Of a stretch of DNA of 64,000 bases, positions 44,546 to 53,173 are shown piece after piece (the stretch's first letter is position 1; each line of letters begins with the position of its first letter). Source of the stretch: CAYZWU01 sp964482235 (GTDB taxonomy: Bacteria > Planctomycetota > B15-G4 > CAYZWU01). Location: contig CAYZWU010000004.1 of NCBI GenBank assembly GCA_964482235.1, positions 136,649-200,648 of the forward strand. The letters run 5' to 3'. The position numbers were made by a program, and so were the translations under genes. The notes beneath the pieces are model-generated. The model made no database searches. It worked only from the letters and a program-made list of their open reading frames with translations, and was not told the origin of the DNA.

Positions 44546-45324
44546 TGTTCGAGAACATCCTCTACGAGACGGACGGCCCCGTTGCCGTTCTCACGGTCAA
44601 CAGGCCGAAGTTTCGCAATGCGGCCGACAACGCCACCGTGGAGGAGATCGATGCGGCGATCGCGCAGGTCGAGGCCGACCCCGGCCTGCGCGTCCTCATC
44701 GTCACCGGCACAGGCGACAAGGCCTTCGTCGCCGGCGCGGATCTGAACGAGCTGAAGGACCGGGACATCGTCACAGGCCGCCTGCACACGCGTCGGCGGC
44801 AGGAGGTGCTCACCCGGCTCGAGTCGCTCGAGATCCCCTCCATCGCGGCGATCAACGGGTGGGCCATGGGCTTCGGCCTCGAACTGGCCATGGCCTGCAC
44901 GCTTCGCGTTGCGGCCGAGACGGCCAAGATGGGACAGCCCGAAGTCAAGCTGGGCATCATTCCCGGCGCCGGCGGGACGCAGCGCCTCGTTCGTCTCGTG
45001 GGGCGGACCATGGCCTTGGAGATGATTCTCCTCGGCGATCCCATCGATGCCGCCAGGGCCCATGCCCTTGGGCTGGTCAACAGGACGGTTCCCCTCGAAG
45101 AGCTGATGGACGAGACGCGAAAGCTCGCCGCAGCCCTGGCCGGCAGGCCGAAACTGGCGGTGCAGTACGCCAAGGAGGCTGTGCTGCGTGCGCCGGAAGG
45201 CTCGCTGGCCGGCGGGCTGGCGCACGAGTCGTACCTGCACGCCCTCTCGTGCGGAACCGAGGACAAGAAGGAAGGTGTCTCGGCCTTTCTCGAGAAGCGC
45301 GATCCCCAGTTCAAGGGGCGCTGA
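44542..45324 (+). CDS. Enoyl-CoA hydratase
   Basis: A crotonase of 260 residues that hydrates 2-enoyl-CoA. Both catalytic glutamates are present, in MGFGLELAMACT and in GQPEVKLGIIPGAGGTQRL, together with the oxyanion-hole AFVAGADLNEL. The start codon is ambiguous between two adjacent ATG codons; the first gives the 4-base overlap with the upstream gene. With the three genes before it, it completes a beta-oxidation set for butyryl- or crotonyl-CoA, the usual lower part of anaerobic ring degradation. Confidence 0.94.
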   Translation: MMFENILYETDGPVAVLTVNRPKFRNAADNATVEEIDAAIAQVEADPGLRVLIVTGTGDKAFVAGADLNELKDRDIVTGRLHTRRRQEVLTRLESLEIPSIAAINGWAMGFGLELAMACTLRVAAETAKMGQPEVKLGIIPGAGGTQRLVRLVGRTMALEMILLGDPIDAARAHALGLVNRTVPLEELMDETRKLAAALAGRPKLAVQYAKEAVLRAPEGSLAGGLAHESYLHALSCGTEDKKEGVSAFLEKRDPQFKGR

Positions 45325-45327
45325 ACA

Positions 45328-46401
45328 ATGCGACTGCTGCTCTTGCTGGCGGCGCTTCTGCTTACCTCCTGCGCAGCGGGCCCGGATTCCTTGTTCCAGG
45401 AGATCCGAGAGCCCGTTGACGCAACGGGGTACGCTCATTCGAGGGAGCTCTTCGACCGGCTGGCCGGCCTGGCCCAGGAGATCGAGGGGGAACCCCTGGA
45501 AGGACGGGCCGCCCATTGCTGGGCAGGCGGCATCTCGCCCCATGACGATTTTCTCTATGCCGGCCGCGTCTACATGCATCTCTTTCCCGGGTTGAAGGCC
45601 CGCACCATCGTGATCCTCGGCGTCTGCCACAAGGGGCGGAAGTTCGACCTGGAAGATCGTCTCGTGTTCGACGCCTACCCCGCCTGGCACGGACCGTACG
45701 GCCCTGTTGCCGTCTCCTCGCTCCGCGGCGACCTTACCCGATCGCTCGGCGAGGATCTTTTCGTCACGAGCAACGAGATCCACGACTCCGAGCACTCGGT
45801 GGAAGGGTTGCTCCCCTTCCTGCAGCACTTCAATCCCGACGCGGAGATCGTGCCGATCCTGGTCCCCCACATGAGCTGGCAGCGGATCGACCGTCTGGCC
45901 GAAGCCCTGGCCGGCACCCTGGCGGATCAGATGACGAAGCGCGGCTGGATCCTCGGCGAGGACCTCGCCCTGCTGATCTCCAACGACTGCGTTCATTACG
46001 GCGACGACGGTTGGGGAGGAAAAGCATATGCCGACTTCGGCACGGATCGGGCCGGCTATGAAAAAGCGGTGGCACGCGACCTGCGCCTGATCAACGACAA
46101 CCTGGAAGGTGCTCTCGCCCTGGAACGGGTCGAGCGGCTCTTTCGGTCGCTGGTCTCGAAGGATGACCATCGCGAATACGCCATCACCTGGTGCGGCCGC
46201 TACAGCCTCCCCTTCGGCCTGGCCTGCCTGCACCATCTCCACGAGGACCTGGCTCTCTCCCAGCCCTCGGGCCGGCTTCTCCGCTACGGCACCACCCTCG
46301 ACGAGGGCGAGCTGCCCCTTTCGGACCGGGGCCCGCTCGGCGTCACGGCGCCGCGCAGCCTCAGGCACTGGGTCGGGTTCTGCTCTATCGGATTCGAGTA
46401 G
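45328..46401 (+). CDS. MEMO/AmmeMemoRadiSam-B-like lipoprotein
   Basis: A 357-residue protein of the MEMO1 family, which shares the fold of class III extradiol dioxygenases. The three metal-site histidines seen in MEMO1 have equivalents here, in ISPHDDFLYAG, ILGVCHKG and SNDCVHYG. The N-terminus is a short lipoprotein signal with lipobox LLTSC and Cys15, so it should be attached to a membrane outside the cytoplasm, unlike typical AmmeMemoRadiSam B proteins. It follows the crotonase gene after 3 bases, although no AMMECR1 or radical-SAM partner is present. Function unknown; a link to beta-oxidation is only positional. Confidence 0.85.
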   Translation: MRLLLLLAALLLTSCAAGPDSLFQEIREPVDATGYAHSRELFDRLAGLAQEIEGEPLEGRAAHCWAGGISPHDDFLYAGRVYMHLFPGLKARTIVILGVCHKGRKFDLEDRLVFDAYPAWHGPYGPVAVSSLRGDLTRSLGEDLFVTSNEIHDSEHSVEGLLPFLQHFNPDAEIVPILVPHMSWQRIDRLAEALAGTLADQMTKRGWILGEDLALLISNDCVHYGDDGWGGKAYADFGTDRAGYEKAVARDLRLINDNLEGALALERVERLFRSLVSKDDHREYAITWCGRYSLPFGLACLHHLHEDLALSQPSGRLLRYGTTLDEGELPLSDRGPLGVTAPRSLRHWVGFCSIGFE

Positions 46402-46408
46402 GCCGGAG

Positions 46409-47635
46409 CTACTTGTCAGCGTCCGCTTCCTCGATGGCGGGAATCTTCTCGAGCTCCTCCTCGATGATCTTGACCACCATCTCGCGCACGTCGTCGTATC
46501 CGGGCTCTCCTTTGAACATGCCGTAGGTCGTGTGCGAGTTCTCGAAATAGCCGTCGAGGTGGAAGAGCCTCTCGTCTTCCTCGATCTCTCCCGCCCCCCT
46601 GGCAAAGGCATTGGTGGATTCGTAGGAGCCCAGCGAGATCTTGAACAGCGTCTTTCCGGTTTTCCTGTCCCGGACATGGAAGGAGAACCGGACGGCCATT
46701 TCGCCTTCGAGCTCGAAATACTCGAGAGCCATCACGCCGTGATCCTTCACCGAAAACTGGTCGCGGCAGTACAGGTTGGCCTGGCTCAGGGAGTCGATCT
46801 TCCCTTTTTTCCGCAGGTCGAAGAGCCGCTTGCGATGCTTGTCGCGCTCTTTCATCTTCCCCAGCGCCTGACACTCCTGGACGATCTTGGTGATGGGGCG
46901 CCAGTCGTCGGGCCTTGTCTCCGAAAAGCGGAGGAAATGCTCGAGCGCCTCCTCGTGCTTGCCCATGGTCTGGCACGTCTGCCCGAGGTTGTAGAGAGCG
47001 AGGCCGAACCCGGGATCCTTTGCGACGACCTTGCTCAGGAGTGCGTAGGCTGCCTTGAGATCGTTCAGATGCACCGAGATCCCGCCCAGTTCGGACAGGG
47101 CCTTCAGGTTGTCCGGTTCGATCTCGAGCACCTTCTTCATGGCGATCGCGGCTTCCTCGAGCTGATCGGTGTCGATCAGCACCTGACCGAACTCGAACCA
47201 GTAGTCGACATTCTTCGGCATGATACCGCATGCCTTCCGGAGGCATTTCTCCGCCTCGACGAGATCTCTGTTGATCCTGGCAATGAGCCCCTTGAAGAAG
47301 TACGACTTGTGGTTTTTGTCGTCGAGAGCAACGGCCCTGTCGAATGCCGCCACGGCCTCCCCGTCCTTCTGCAGATAGAACAGCACCTGTCCCTTCTGTT
47401 GAAAGGCGACCGCGTTCGCCGAATCCTGCCCGGTCAGTTCCTCCAACCTGGACAGAACGGTTCTCAGGACCTCTTCGCCCTCCTCGAATTTGTCGGAGCG
47501 AAGCAGTTCCAAACCCTTCACTATGTCTTCTTTAAAAAGCTCATCATCCATCGTCTGTGCCGCATCCCCGGAAAACAAGTAAAGGAAAAACGTCAACACC
47601 GACCTGTGCAGAAAAGCCATCGTCTTCCTGTTCAT
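46409..47635 (-). CDS. TPR-repeat protein
   Basis: A 408-residue protein built mainly of tetratricopeptide repeats, from about residue 35 to 235 (for example AVAFDRAVALDDKNHKSYFFKGL, KCLRKACGIMPKNVDYWFEFGQ and LEHFLRFSETRPDDWRPITKI). A C-terminal alpha/beta part of about 130 residues (KDHGVMALEYFELEGEMAVRFSFHVRD) is unassigned. The N-terminus could be a signal peptide beginning at Met6, or translation may begin at MDDELF near residue 29, so its location is uncertain. It is convergent with the MEMO-like gene and 30 bases after the large secreted protein gene, probably in one operon. Confidence 0.75.
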   Translation of the reverse strand: MNRKTMAFLHRSVLTFFLYLFSGDAAQTMDDELFKEDIVKGLELLRSDKFEEGEEVLRTVLSRLEELTGQDSANAVAFQQKGQVLFYLQKDGEAVAAFDRAVALDDKNHKSYFFKGLIARINRDLVEAEKCLRKACGIMPKNVDYWFEFGQVLIDTDQLEEAAIAMKKVLEIEPDNLKALSELGGISVHLNDLKAAYALLSKVVAKDPGFGLALYNLGQTCQTMGKHEEALEHFLRFSETRPDDWRPITKIVQECQALGKMKERDKHRKRLFDLRKKGKIDSLSQANLYCRDQFSVKDHGVMALEYFELEGEMAVRFSFHVRDRKTGKTLFKISLGSYESTNAFARGAGEIEEDERLFHLDGYFENSHTTYGMFKGEPGYDDVREMVVKIIEEELEKIPAIEEADADK

Positions 47636-47665
47636 CTTTCTTGACCCTTAAAGCCTCTCTGCCTC

Positions 47666-50083
47666 TCAGAGATTATCGGATGAGACGTCGGCGTTCTCTC
47701 CCGTCCCGCCTTCCACGCCGTCGGCGCCAAGGGAGAAGATCACGTACCTGCTCGCGCTCTCCTTCTTGTAGTGGAATTTGAAACCCCACGGGTCGAGGAG
47801 CCGATCTTTCCGGTTGATATATCCTCCACCTCCCAGAGCCTCGTCCGATTCGAGCAGTACGTCCAGGGATTCCGGGAGTTCTCCATGATTGAATAGATAG
47901 TCTTCGATGTGGACCTCGATGAATTCGATCCTGTCTGCCACATCCATCTCGAATTCTTCATATGATGCATCGACAATCCTGTTCTCGTCCGTTCTGATCG
48001 TCTGCCACGGCATTGCCAGATTCAATGCCACGGACAGACAGCTCCAGTTCAGCTGCGCCTTCAACTGCTTCGTATTGAAGAACAGACCCGTCAACGGATC
48101 GACAGGAAAGAGGAAGCCGGCGACCTCGGCGCCTACAGGCCCCTCGCTTATCCAGAGATACCCCCCCTCGACCTTGAAACCTGCCTTGAAGCCGCACGAC
48201 AGATGCCGGGCAATCGAATCCGGCGACGGCAGTTCATACGATTGATCGCCGCCCGGCGAAAACAGGGTGGCCAGCATCAGCCACCCGGAATAATAGCGCG
48301 AGTATCGTGCAAAGATGATCTCGGGAATATCGGCCCACGACAGCTCGACGAGATCCTTGTCCGGCGGAAGGGCGTCGAACATGGCACGGAAAGCCTCATT
48401 GCTCAGGACCGATGAAGCAGACGGAGAGGAGCACTCCTGCAGGAAGGATTTCAAGGAGCGCACGTTCGCCGCGAAAACAACGTGGTCGCCGCGATGCGTG
48501 AAAGCCGGGAGATCGCGCAACGACTGATCCGGTCGAGACGTATTGGCCTTGAAATAATGGATCGTGCTCCCCTCGAAGGTCGTGCTCTCCAGGGACAGCA
48601 GGAGGCTCGTTTCCGCCTCGGTCTTTTCCTCCTCCTCTTCAGTCAGAAAACCATCCATAACCGCTTCGATCTCCTCCAGTTCCTCGTCGGTCAGCTCATC
48701 CTCGTCTTCATCGTCATCCGCAGCGATATCATGGGTCACGGTCCATGTTCCGTCGTCCTGCCTCTCGGCAGCCTGACCGCTGAATTCGACGGCGAGCGGC
48801 TCGCGCAGAATTTCGAGAAACCTGTCGAATTCCTTCACTTCGAGAAGCAGACAAGCGGTGTCGCCCTTCTTCATTCGGAAGGCCGTGCAATCGGCGGCGA
48901 AGCGGTTATCCATTTCACTGCCGAGTTCCAGAAGCCGCTCCATCACGGGGTCCAGGTCCAGGCCGTATCCTGCTCCAACGTACCCGGCTGTGCAGATACC
49001 GGCTGCAACCTGGCAAAGACGCTCCAGGTCAAGGCGGCATACATCGAGCGACAGGACATCTGCCGGAATCTTCTCGAGCCGTTCCTGCAGGTCGTCACGC
49101 TGCGGCATAATCGAAGGATCATCGTCCACGGTCATAACGGTCATAAACGAGCAGGAATAGGCTCTTCCATCAACCGAGTGCGTGAAAATCGACAGGGTCA
49201 ACGGACAGCCCAGTCCGTAGAGTGCGCCCAGAGAGTCGACGGCGAACGGTATGTGCTCGGCATCAAGTTCATCCTCGTTGACAATCTCGATTGCCCTTCG
49301 CGCGACTGCGGCCAACCCGTACAGATCGATCCAGCACTTGACAGCGGATTTCCCCTTGATCGTGCAGTTCTTTCTGGCAAGGGAATACTCGGATCTGTCC
49401 GCCAGACTCCTCGTTGTCTGATCCTGCCGGCAGTCAACGATCTTCTGGGCCGCGTTCCGGCTCAGGGCCACGAAATCGATCCCGTCAACACGGAAAAGCC
49501 AGATATCCTGAGGCCATTCGCCCGGCAGAACGATCTGCTCGAGCGTCACTCCGCGATAACGAATTGTCTCCGCTGCATCACGGTCCCCCTCCGCCACGGT
49601 CCCGACGAGCAGATCCCGCAGCAGCCGGATCAGGTTCTGCTCGGTGTCCCCGAACTCGGCCCCGATCACAAGTCCCAGATCAGGCTTTTCGATCCCTAAC
49701 TCATCGTTCGGCGGTACAAGATGAAGCAAGGCGACGAAACACTTCCCGATCTGACGCGGATCGATCGGGAGTTTCCCATCGGGACAGCCGAGCAGAGTGG
49801 CCACGAACTCGATCTGGGGGACGACAAGGCAATCAATAATACTGCGCACCTCCTCTTCTTCTTCCAGAATCGCGAAGAGCGGCATTGTTTCCGCCTCGTT
49901 CCGCGCAGCCGCCATATCCTCGACACCGGAGAAGAAGAGAGTATCCGCGGGAAGGAGATCCTCGATCTGCCGGGAGCTCTGAGCCGAAGCGCATGGAAGC
50001 GTAAGAAACACCGCCAGCGCAACGCCAAGGAGAATCACGATCGAGCGGCACGAACAACCTCGTGTTACGACAAGATTCATCAC
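47666..50083 (-). CDS. Large secreted protein with GspG-like C-terminal domain
   Basis: An exported protein of 805 residues. A signal peptide (ends near ASAQ, residue 35) precedes a long body resembling DUF3352-type proteins (LLPADTLFFSGVEDMAAARN at the start is typical of that family). A very acidic segment lies near the middle (DDDEDEDELTDEELEEIEAV). The last 90 residues look like the soluble part of a type II secretion major pseudopilin: a helical stretch, then LPESLDVLL, LLDPWGFKFHYKK and YVIFSLGADGVEGGTGENADV, the calcium-loop end of GspG. No N-terminal methylation motif is present, so this is a domain borrowed from the pseudopilin rather than a pilin. The role is unknown. Confidence 0.75.
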   Translation of the reverse strand: MMNLVVTRGCSCRSIVILLGVALAVFLTLPCASAQSSRQIEDLLPADTLFFSGVEDMAAARNEAETMPLFAILEEEEEVRSIIDCLVVPQIEFVATLLGCPDGKLPIDPRQIGKCFVALLHLVPPNDELGIEKPDLGLVIGAEFGDTEQNLIRLLRDLLVGTVAEGDRDAAETIRYRGVTLEQIVLPGEWPQDIWLFRVDGIDFVALSRNAAQKIVDCRQDQTTRSLADRSEYSLARKNCTIKGKSAVKCWIDLYGLAAVARRAIEIVNEDELDAEHIPFAVDSLGALYGLGCPLTLSIFTHSVDGRAYSCSFMTVMTVDDDPSIMPQRDDLQERLEKIPADVLSLDVCRLDLERLCQVAAGICTAGYVGAGYGLDLDPVMERLLELGSEMDNRFAADCTAFRMKKGDTACLLLEVKEFDRFLEILREPLAVEFSGQAAERQDDGTWTVTHDIAADDDEDEDELTDEELEEIEAVMDGFLTEEEEEKTEAETSLLLSLESTTFEGSTIHYFKANTSRPDQSLRDLPAFTHRGDHVVFAANVRSLKSFLQECSSPSASSVLSNEAFRAMFDALPPDKDLVELSWADIPEIIFARYSRYYSGWLMLATLFSPGGDQSYELPSPDSIARHLSCGFKAGFKVEGGYLWISEGPVGAEVAGFLFPVDPLTGLFFNTKQLKAQLNWSCLSVALNLAMPWQTIRTDENRIVDASYEEFEMDVADRIEFIEVHIEDYLFNHGELPESLDVLLESDEALGGGGYINRKDRLLDPWGFKFHYKKESASRYVIFSLGADGVEGGTGENADVSSDNL

Positions 50084-50154
50084 AATCTCCTTGCTGATCG
50101 TTCACGCTCCTGACTGTGCACACGCCCCGAGACGCCCGCTTATCCAGCGGCGCA

Positions 50155-50163
50155 AGTATAACA
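50155..50163 (-). promoter_or_regulatory. Possible extended -10 promoter of the large secreted protein gene
   Basis: On the minus strand TGTTATACT (an extended -10) lies about 70 bases upstream of the ATG at 50083, with no good -35 at 17 bases. Confidence 0.3.
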
Positions 50164-50184
50164 TTTCAGCCAAGAAATCCCTGA

Positions 50185-50292
50185 TCACTTCCTCGCCGGC
50201 TGCTGGCCGCTCAGCTGCAGGAGACTCTCCTCGTAGGCCTGAAGAATCTTGCGGCGTTGTTCATGGTGAATGACCGGAGCCTCTTCACTCAT
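50185..50292 (-). CDS. Possible small ORF, 35 residues
   Basis: The frame begins MSEEAPVIHHEQRRKIL and ends QQPARK; its composition is protein-like and helical. Its ATG overlaps by 4 bases the stop of an upstream frame (plus-strand positions 50290-50365) that also reads protein-like, HESWFQALEVVQFELARASI, but has no start codon of its own. Both follow the ATC-hydrolase-like gene on the same strand. This could be a pair of small genes, or the remains of a decayed gene. No ribosome site is obvious. Confidence 0.3.
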   Translation of the reverse strand: MSEEAPVIHHEQRRKILQAYEESLLQLSGQQPARK

Positions 50293-50365
50293 ACCAGATC
50301 GATCGAGGCCCGGGCCAGTTCGAACTGAACGACTTCGAGAGCTTGAAACCAGGATTCGTGGAGGC

Positions 50366-50851
50366 TTAATCCACCCAGATCCGCCTCAGGCAGCAGTCGC
50401 CGCCGTCGGGAAGGGACGAGGTCGTCTCGATCCTGATCGACGTGCCGAGAGCCTTGTTGAGCTCGTCCACCGCCGTGAAGAACCAGGTGTCACATCCCGG
50501 CCGATCCTCGTCGAGGACGTCGAGCCTCTTGTGCCAGTGGAACCAGGGGCAGTCGGCGTGCCGCACGAACGCCTCGTCCCCCTCGCCCTCCTCCACCGAG
50601 GCGTCCTCGCCCATGCAGACCGACGACCAGGCTATGGAGTTCGCCACCTGGATCGCCAGCGGCTTCTCGGGATCGATCCTTTTCAGGTAGGCCGCGGCGG
50701 TCTGAACGCCCGTGATCTCCCACATCCGGTTTCCCAGCTCCACGGGATCGATGTCCGGCGCCATGGAGAGCGCGGCCTCGCGCCAGGCGAAGTGCTGGGC
50801 GCGGACGATCTCGCAGAGAACCTTGAAACGCTTCTCGATCGGTATATCCAT
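50366..50851 (-). CDS. L-2-amino-thiazoline-4-carboxylate hydrolase (ATC hydrolase) family protein
   Basis: A 161-residue protein. The C-terminal half has the pattern of this small family: HADCPWFHWHKRL, DRPGCDTWFFTAVDELNKAL and DGGDCCLRRIWV, with conserved cysteines and histidines. The N-terminal half is helical (EIVRAQHFAWREAALSM). Only one activity is known for the family, opening the thiazoline ring on the way to cysteine; here the gene ends an operon with a ferredoxin and an OYE-like flavoprotein, so a different cyclic substrate or an accessory role is likely. AAGGAACG precedes the ATG. Confidence 0.6.
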   Translation of the reverse strand: MDIPIEKRFKVLCEIVRAQHFAWREAALSMAPDIDPVELGNRMWEITGVQTAAAYLKRIDPEKPLAIQVANSIAWSSVCMGEDASVEEGEGDEAFVRHADCPWFHWHKRLDVLDEDRPGCDTWFFTAVDELNKALGTSIRIETTSSLPDGGDCCLRRIWVD

Positions 50852-50917
50852 CTCGTTCCTTCCCAGGCTTGCCGGCCCGGCCGGCGATCGTTGCCGGACC
50901 GGGCCGTGATCTTCTGC

Positions 50918-51145
50918 CTAACGCTTGAACTCGTACGCATCATGCACAGCCGCTGCGCCGTAATACCGCGGCAGCTCGAAGTGGACGGCATCGAAGGCGC
51001 ACACCTCGGCGCAGATGCCGCACTCCTCGCAGAGCATCTGCAGATAGGCGGCCCTGTTGTTGATCAGCCCCATGATCTGGGCCGGGCATCGCTTGACGCA
51101 GACGCCGCACCCGTTGCACTTGAACGCGTCGATTACTGGAAACAT
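50918..51145 (-). CDS. 2[4Fe-4S] ferredoxin
   Basis: A 75-residue electron carrier with two cluster motifs, CNGCGVCVKRCP and CEECGICAEVCAF; the usual Pro after the last Cys of the second motif is replaced by Ala. The C-terminal 20 residues (after HFELPRYY) extend beyond a minimal clostridial ferredoxin. It lies 14 bases after the OYE-like flavoprotein gene, which itself carries a [4Fe-4S] motif, so it is a likely electron donor for that enzyme and possibly for the BadF-type activator at 22 kb. Confidence 0.95.
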   Translation of the reverse strand: MFPVIDAFKCNGCGVCVKRCPAQIMGLINNRAAYLQMLCEECGICAEVCAFDAVHFELPRYYGAAAVHDAYEFKR

Positions 51146-51159
51146 ATCTCGATCCTCCC

Positions 51160-53109
51160 TCAGAAGGTCATACCCAGCCTGTAGCCGTCATGAACCGCCG
51201 CACTGGAACGGCGCGTCACGATGGCATCGCCGATCACGGAGACGTCGCCCTGCTTGTACTCGAGCTCGTTGTTGGGCGACATGTTGGCCAGAATGATCGT
51301 GTCGCACTCGATCAGGTTCTCGATGCCCTCGGGATCGACAGCCAGGACGCCCTCGAGCTTCAGCTCCTTGATCTGGTGCTTGGTGTACTGCTTGACGCCG
51401 CCCTCCTTCAGCTTCTTCATGTAGCGCCAGATGTACGACGGATTCACGTCGAGGCCGAACTTCTTCGCCGGTCCCACGATGGAGACCTCGTACCCTCCCT
51501 TGGCGACCAGGAAGAGAGCTGTCGAGATGGCCACGCCCTTCCAGCCCACCACGACGATGCGCTTGCCCGGCTCCTTGGTGCCGTCCATCACGTCGAGGCA
51601 GCTCAGCACGTTCGCGCCGTGGCCGCCGGGAAAGGCGTCGCGATCGGGCAGCGCCCCGGTGGCCAGCACCACCCTGTCGGGCGCCTCCTTCTCGATCATA
51701 TCCTGCGTGACCGTCTGTCCGGTGACGATCCGGCCGCCGTGCCTCTCGGTCCTGGTGGCCAGGTAATTGACAAGGCGCATGAACTCCTCGTCGCCCCACG
51801 GCCCGTTGGCCGCCGTGGCGGCCTGGCCGCCGACCTTCTCCTTCTTCTCATAGACCGTCACGTCGTGCCCCTTCTCCGCGGCAACGGCACCGGCCTGCAG
51901 GCCGGCCAGTCCGCCCCCGACGATCATGATCTTCTTCTTCTCGTCGGCCGTCTTGAATCCGTAGAAGCCCCACTCGGCCTCCTTCTCGTGGCCCAGGGAG
52001 GGACGCACGCCGCAGGTCAGCTCGGCGTCGCGGAACAGCCGCGCCAGGCAGATGTTGCAGGCCATGCAGGGGATGATCTCGTCCTCGCGCCCCTCGAGGA
52101 TCTTGTTGGGCAGCATCGGATCGGCGATCATGGCTCGGCAGCTCTCCCAGAGGTCGATCCAGCCTTCGGCCAGGGCGCCTTCCGGGTACTTGGGCTCGAA
52201 AAGCCGGTAGGCCATGCAGATCGGCATCTTCAGCTCTTCCTTGAACCGCTGCCCCACGTAGAGCCAGTGTCCCTGGGGGATGTCGCGCGAGATCACCGAG
52301 TCGGCCGACTCCTGCCACCCCACGGTGACGGAAAGCATGTCCACGCCGGCCTCGCAGATGATGCGGTTGATCTCGAGGCTCTCCTCGGGTGTGTTGCCGC
52401 CCCGATCCAGGAGGAGCTCCTCGCCGCAGAGGCGGATGATGATCGGATAATCGTCGCCAACCTCCTTGCGGATACCTGCCACGATGCGGCGGGGGAACTC
52501 GGCACGCCCCTTGAGGTCGCCGCCGAACTCGTCGGTCCGCTTGTTCGTGTAGGGCGAGATGAAGTTCGAGAGGAGATAGCCCACGATCCCGGAGATCTCG
52601 ACGGAGTCGAATCCCGCCTCGGCGCAGCGCCGCGCGCCCTGCACGTGCTCCTCGATGCAGATCTCGATCTCCTCGCGCGACATCTCCCTGGGTGGACGAA
52701 ACCGGGGGAGGCGCTGCTCCACCTCCGAGGGTCCCACCGTGTAGTCGATCTGGACGCCGCCCACACGGCCGCAGTGCATCAGCTGGAGGACCGACAGGGC
52801 GTCGTACTTGCGGATCACGTCGGCGATCCGCTTCAGTCCGGGGATGAACTTGTCGTCGCTGATCCCCATCATCCCCACGTAGCCCTTGCCTTCGCCCTGC
52901 TGATCGGTGTAGGCGCCCTGCGTGGTGACGATGCCGGCGCCGCCCCGCGCCTGGGCCTCCATGTACGCCACTTCCTTGTCCGCCACGAAACCGTCGCTGT
53001 AGTTGAAGTTCGTCTCGGTGGAGGCGTACTTGATCTTGTTCTTCGACTCCAGCTTTCCGAGTTTCCCCGGCGAGAATATGTGGGGATACTTCTTTTCTCC
53101 GGGAAGCAT
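51160..53109 (-). CDS. Old-yellow-enzyme-type Fe-S flavoprotein (2,4-dienoyl-CoA reductase / enoate reductase / naphthoyl-CoA reductase superfamily)
   Basis: A 649-residue multicofactor reductase. Residues 1-370 form the FMN TIM barrel (LQLMHCGRVGG, EISGIVGYLLSNFISPYTNKRTDEFGG, in which the tyrosine matches the DCR acid), followed by the [4Fe-4S] ligands CMACNICLARLFRD and TCGV, then an FAD-binding half with GGGLAGLQAG and VVVGWKGVA. Relatives include FadH, clostridial enoate reductase, BaiCD and the 2-naphthoyl-CoA reductase that dearomatises naphthoyl-CoA. A ferredoxin gene and a CoA-transferase gene flank it, suggesting a CoA-ester substrate. Whether it reduces a double bond or an aromatic ring is not decidable here. 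A strong GAAGGAG site precedes the ATG. Confidence 0.9.
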   Translation of the reverse strand: MLPGEKKYPHIFSPGKLGKLESKNKIKYASTETNFNYSDGFVADKEVAYMEAQARGGAGIVTTQGAYTDQQGEGKGYVGMMGISDDKFIPGLKRIADVIRKYDALSVLQLMHCGRVGGVQIDYTVGPSEVEQRLPRFRPPREMSREEIEICIEEHVQGARRCAEAGFDSVEISGIVGYLLSNFISPYTNKRTDEFGGDLKGRAEFPRRIVAGIRKEVGDDYPIIIRLCGEELLLDRGGNTPEESLEINRIICEAGVDMLSVTVGWQESADSVISRDIPQGHWLYVGQRFKEELKMPICMAYRLFEPKYPEGALAEGWIDLWESCRAMIADPMLPNKILEGREDEIIPCMACNICLARLFRDAELTCGVRPSLGHEKEAEWGFYGFKTADEKKKIMIVGGGLAGLQAGAVAAEKGHDVTVYEKKEKVGGQAATAANGPWGDEEFMRLVNYLATRTERHGGRIVTGQTVTQDMIEKEAPDRVVLATGALPDRDAFPGGHGANVLSCLDVMDGTKEPGKRIVVVGWKGVAISTALFLVAKGGYEVSIVGPAKKFGLDVNPSYIWRYMKKLKEGGVKQYTKHQIKELKLEGVLAVDPEGIENLIECDTIILANMSPNNELEYKQGDVSVIGDAIVTRRSSAAVHDGYRLGMTF

Positions 53110-53173
53110 GATGATCTCCTTCCTCCCTCGTGTTCCTGGTTACTATCGTCTCTCTTCGAAGAGCCGGAAGCCG

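Noticed and set aside
45328..46401. A catechol-type extradiol dioxygenase for aerobic ring cleavage
   Set aside because: The motifs fit the MEMO branch of the fold, the protein carries a lipoprotein signal, and the surrounding metabolism looks anaerobic.
44527..46677. A 716-codon minus-strand frame spanning the enoyl-CoA hydratase and MEMO-like genes
   Set aside because: It is antisense to two genes with intact catalytic motifs and overlaps the TPR gene in another frame; its composition is not protein-like.
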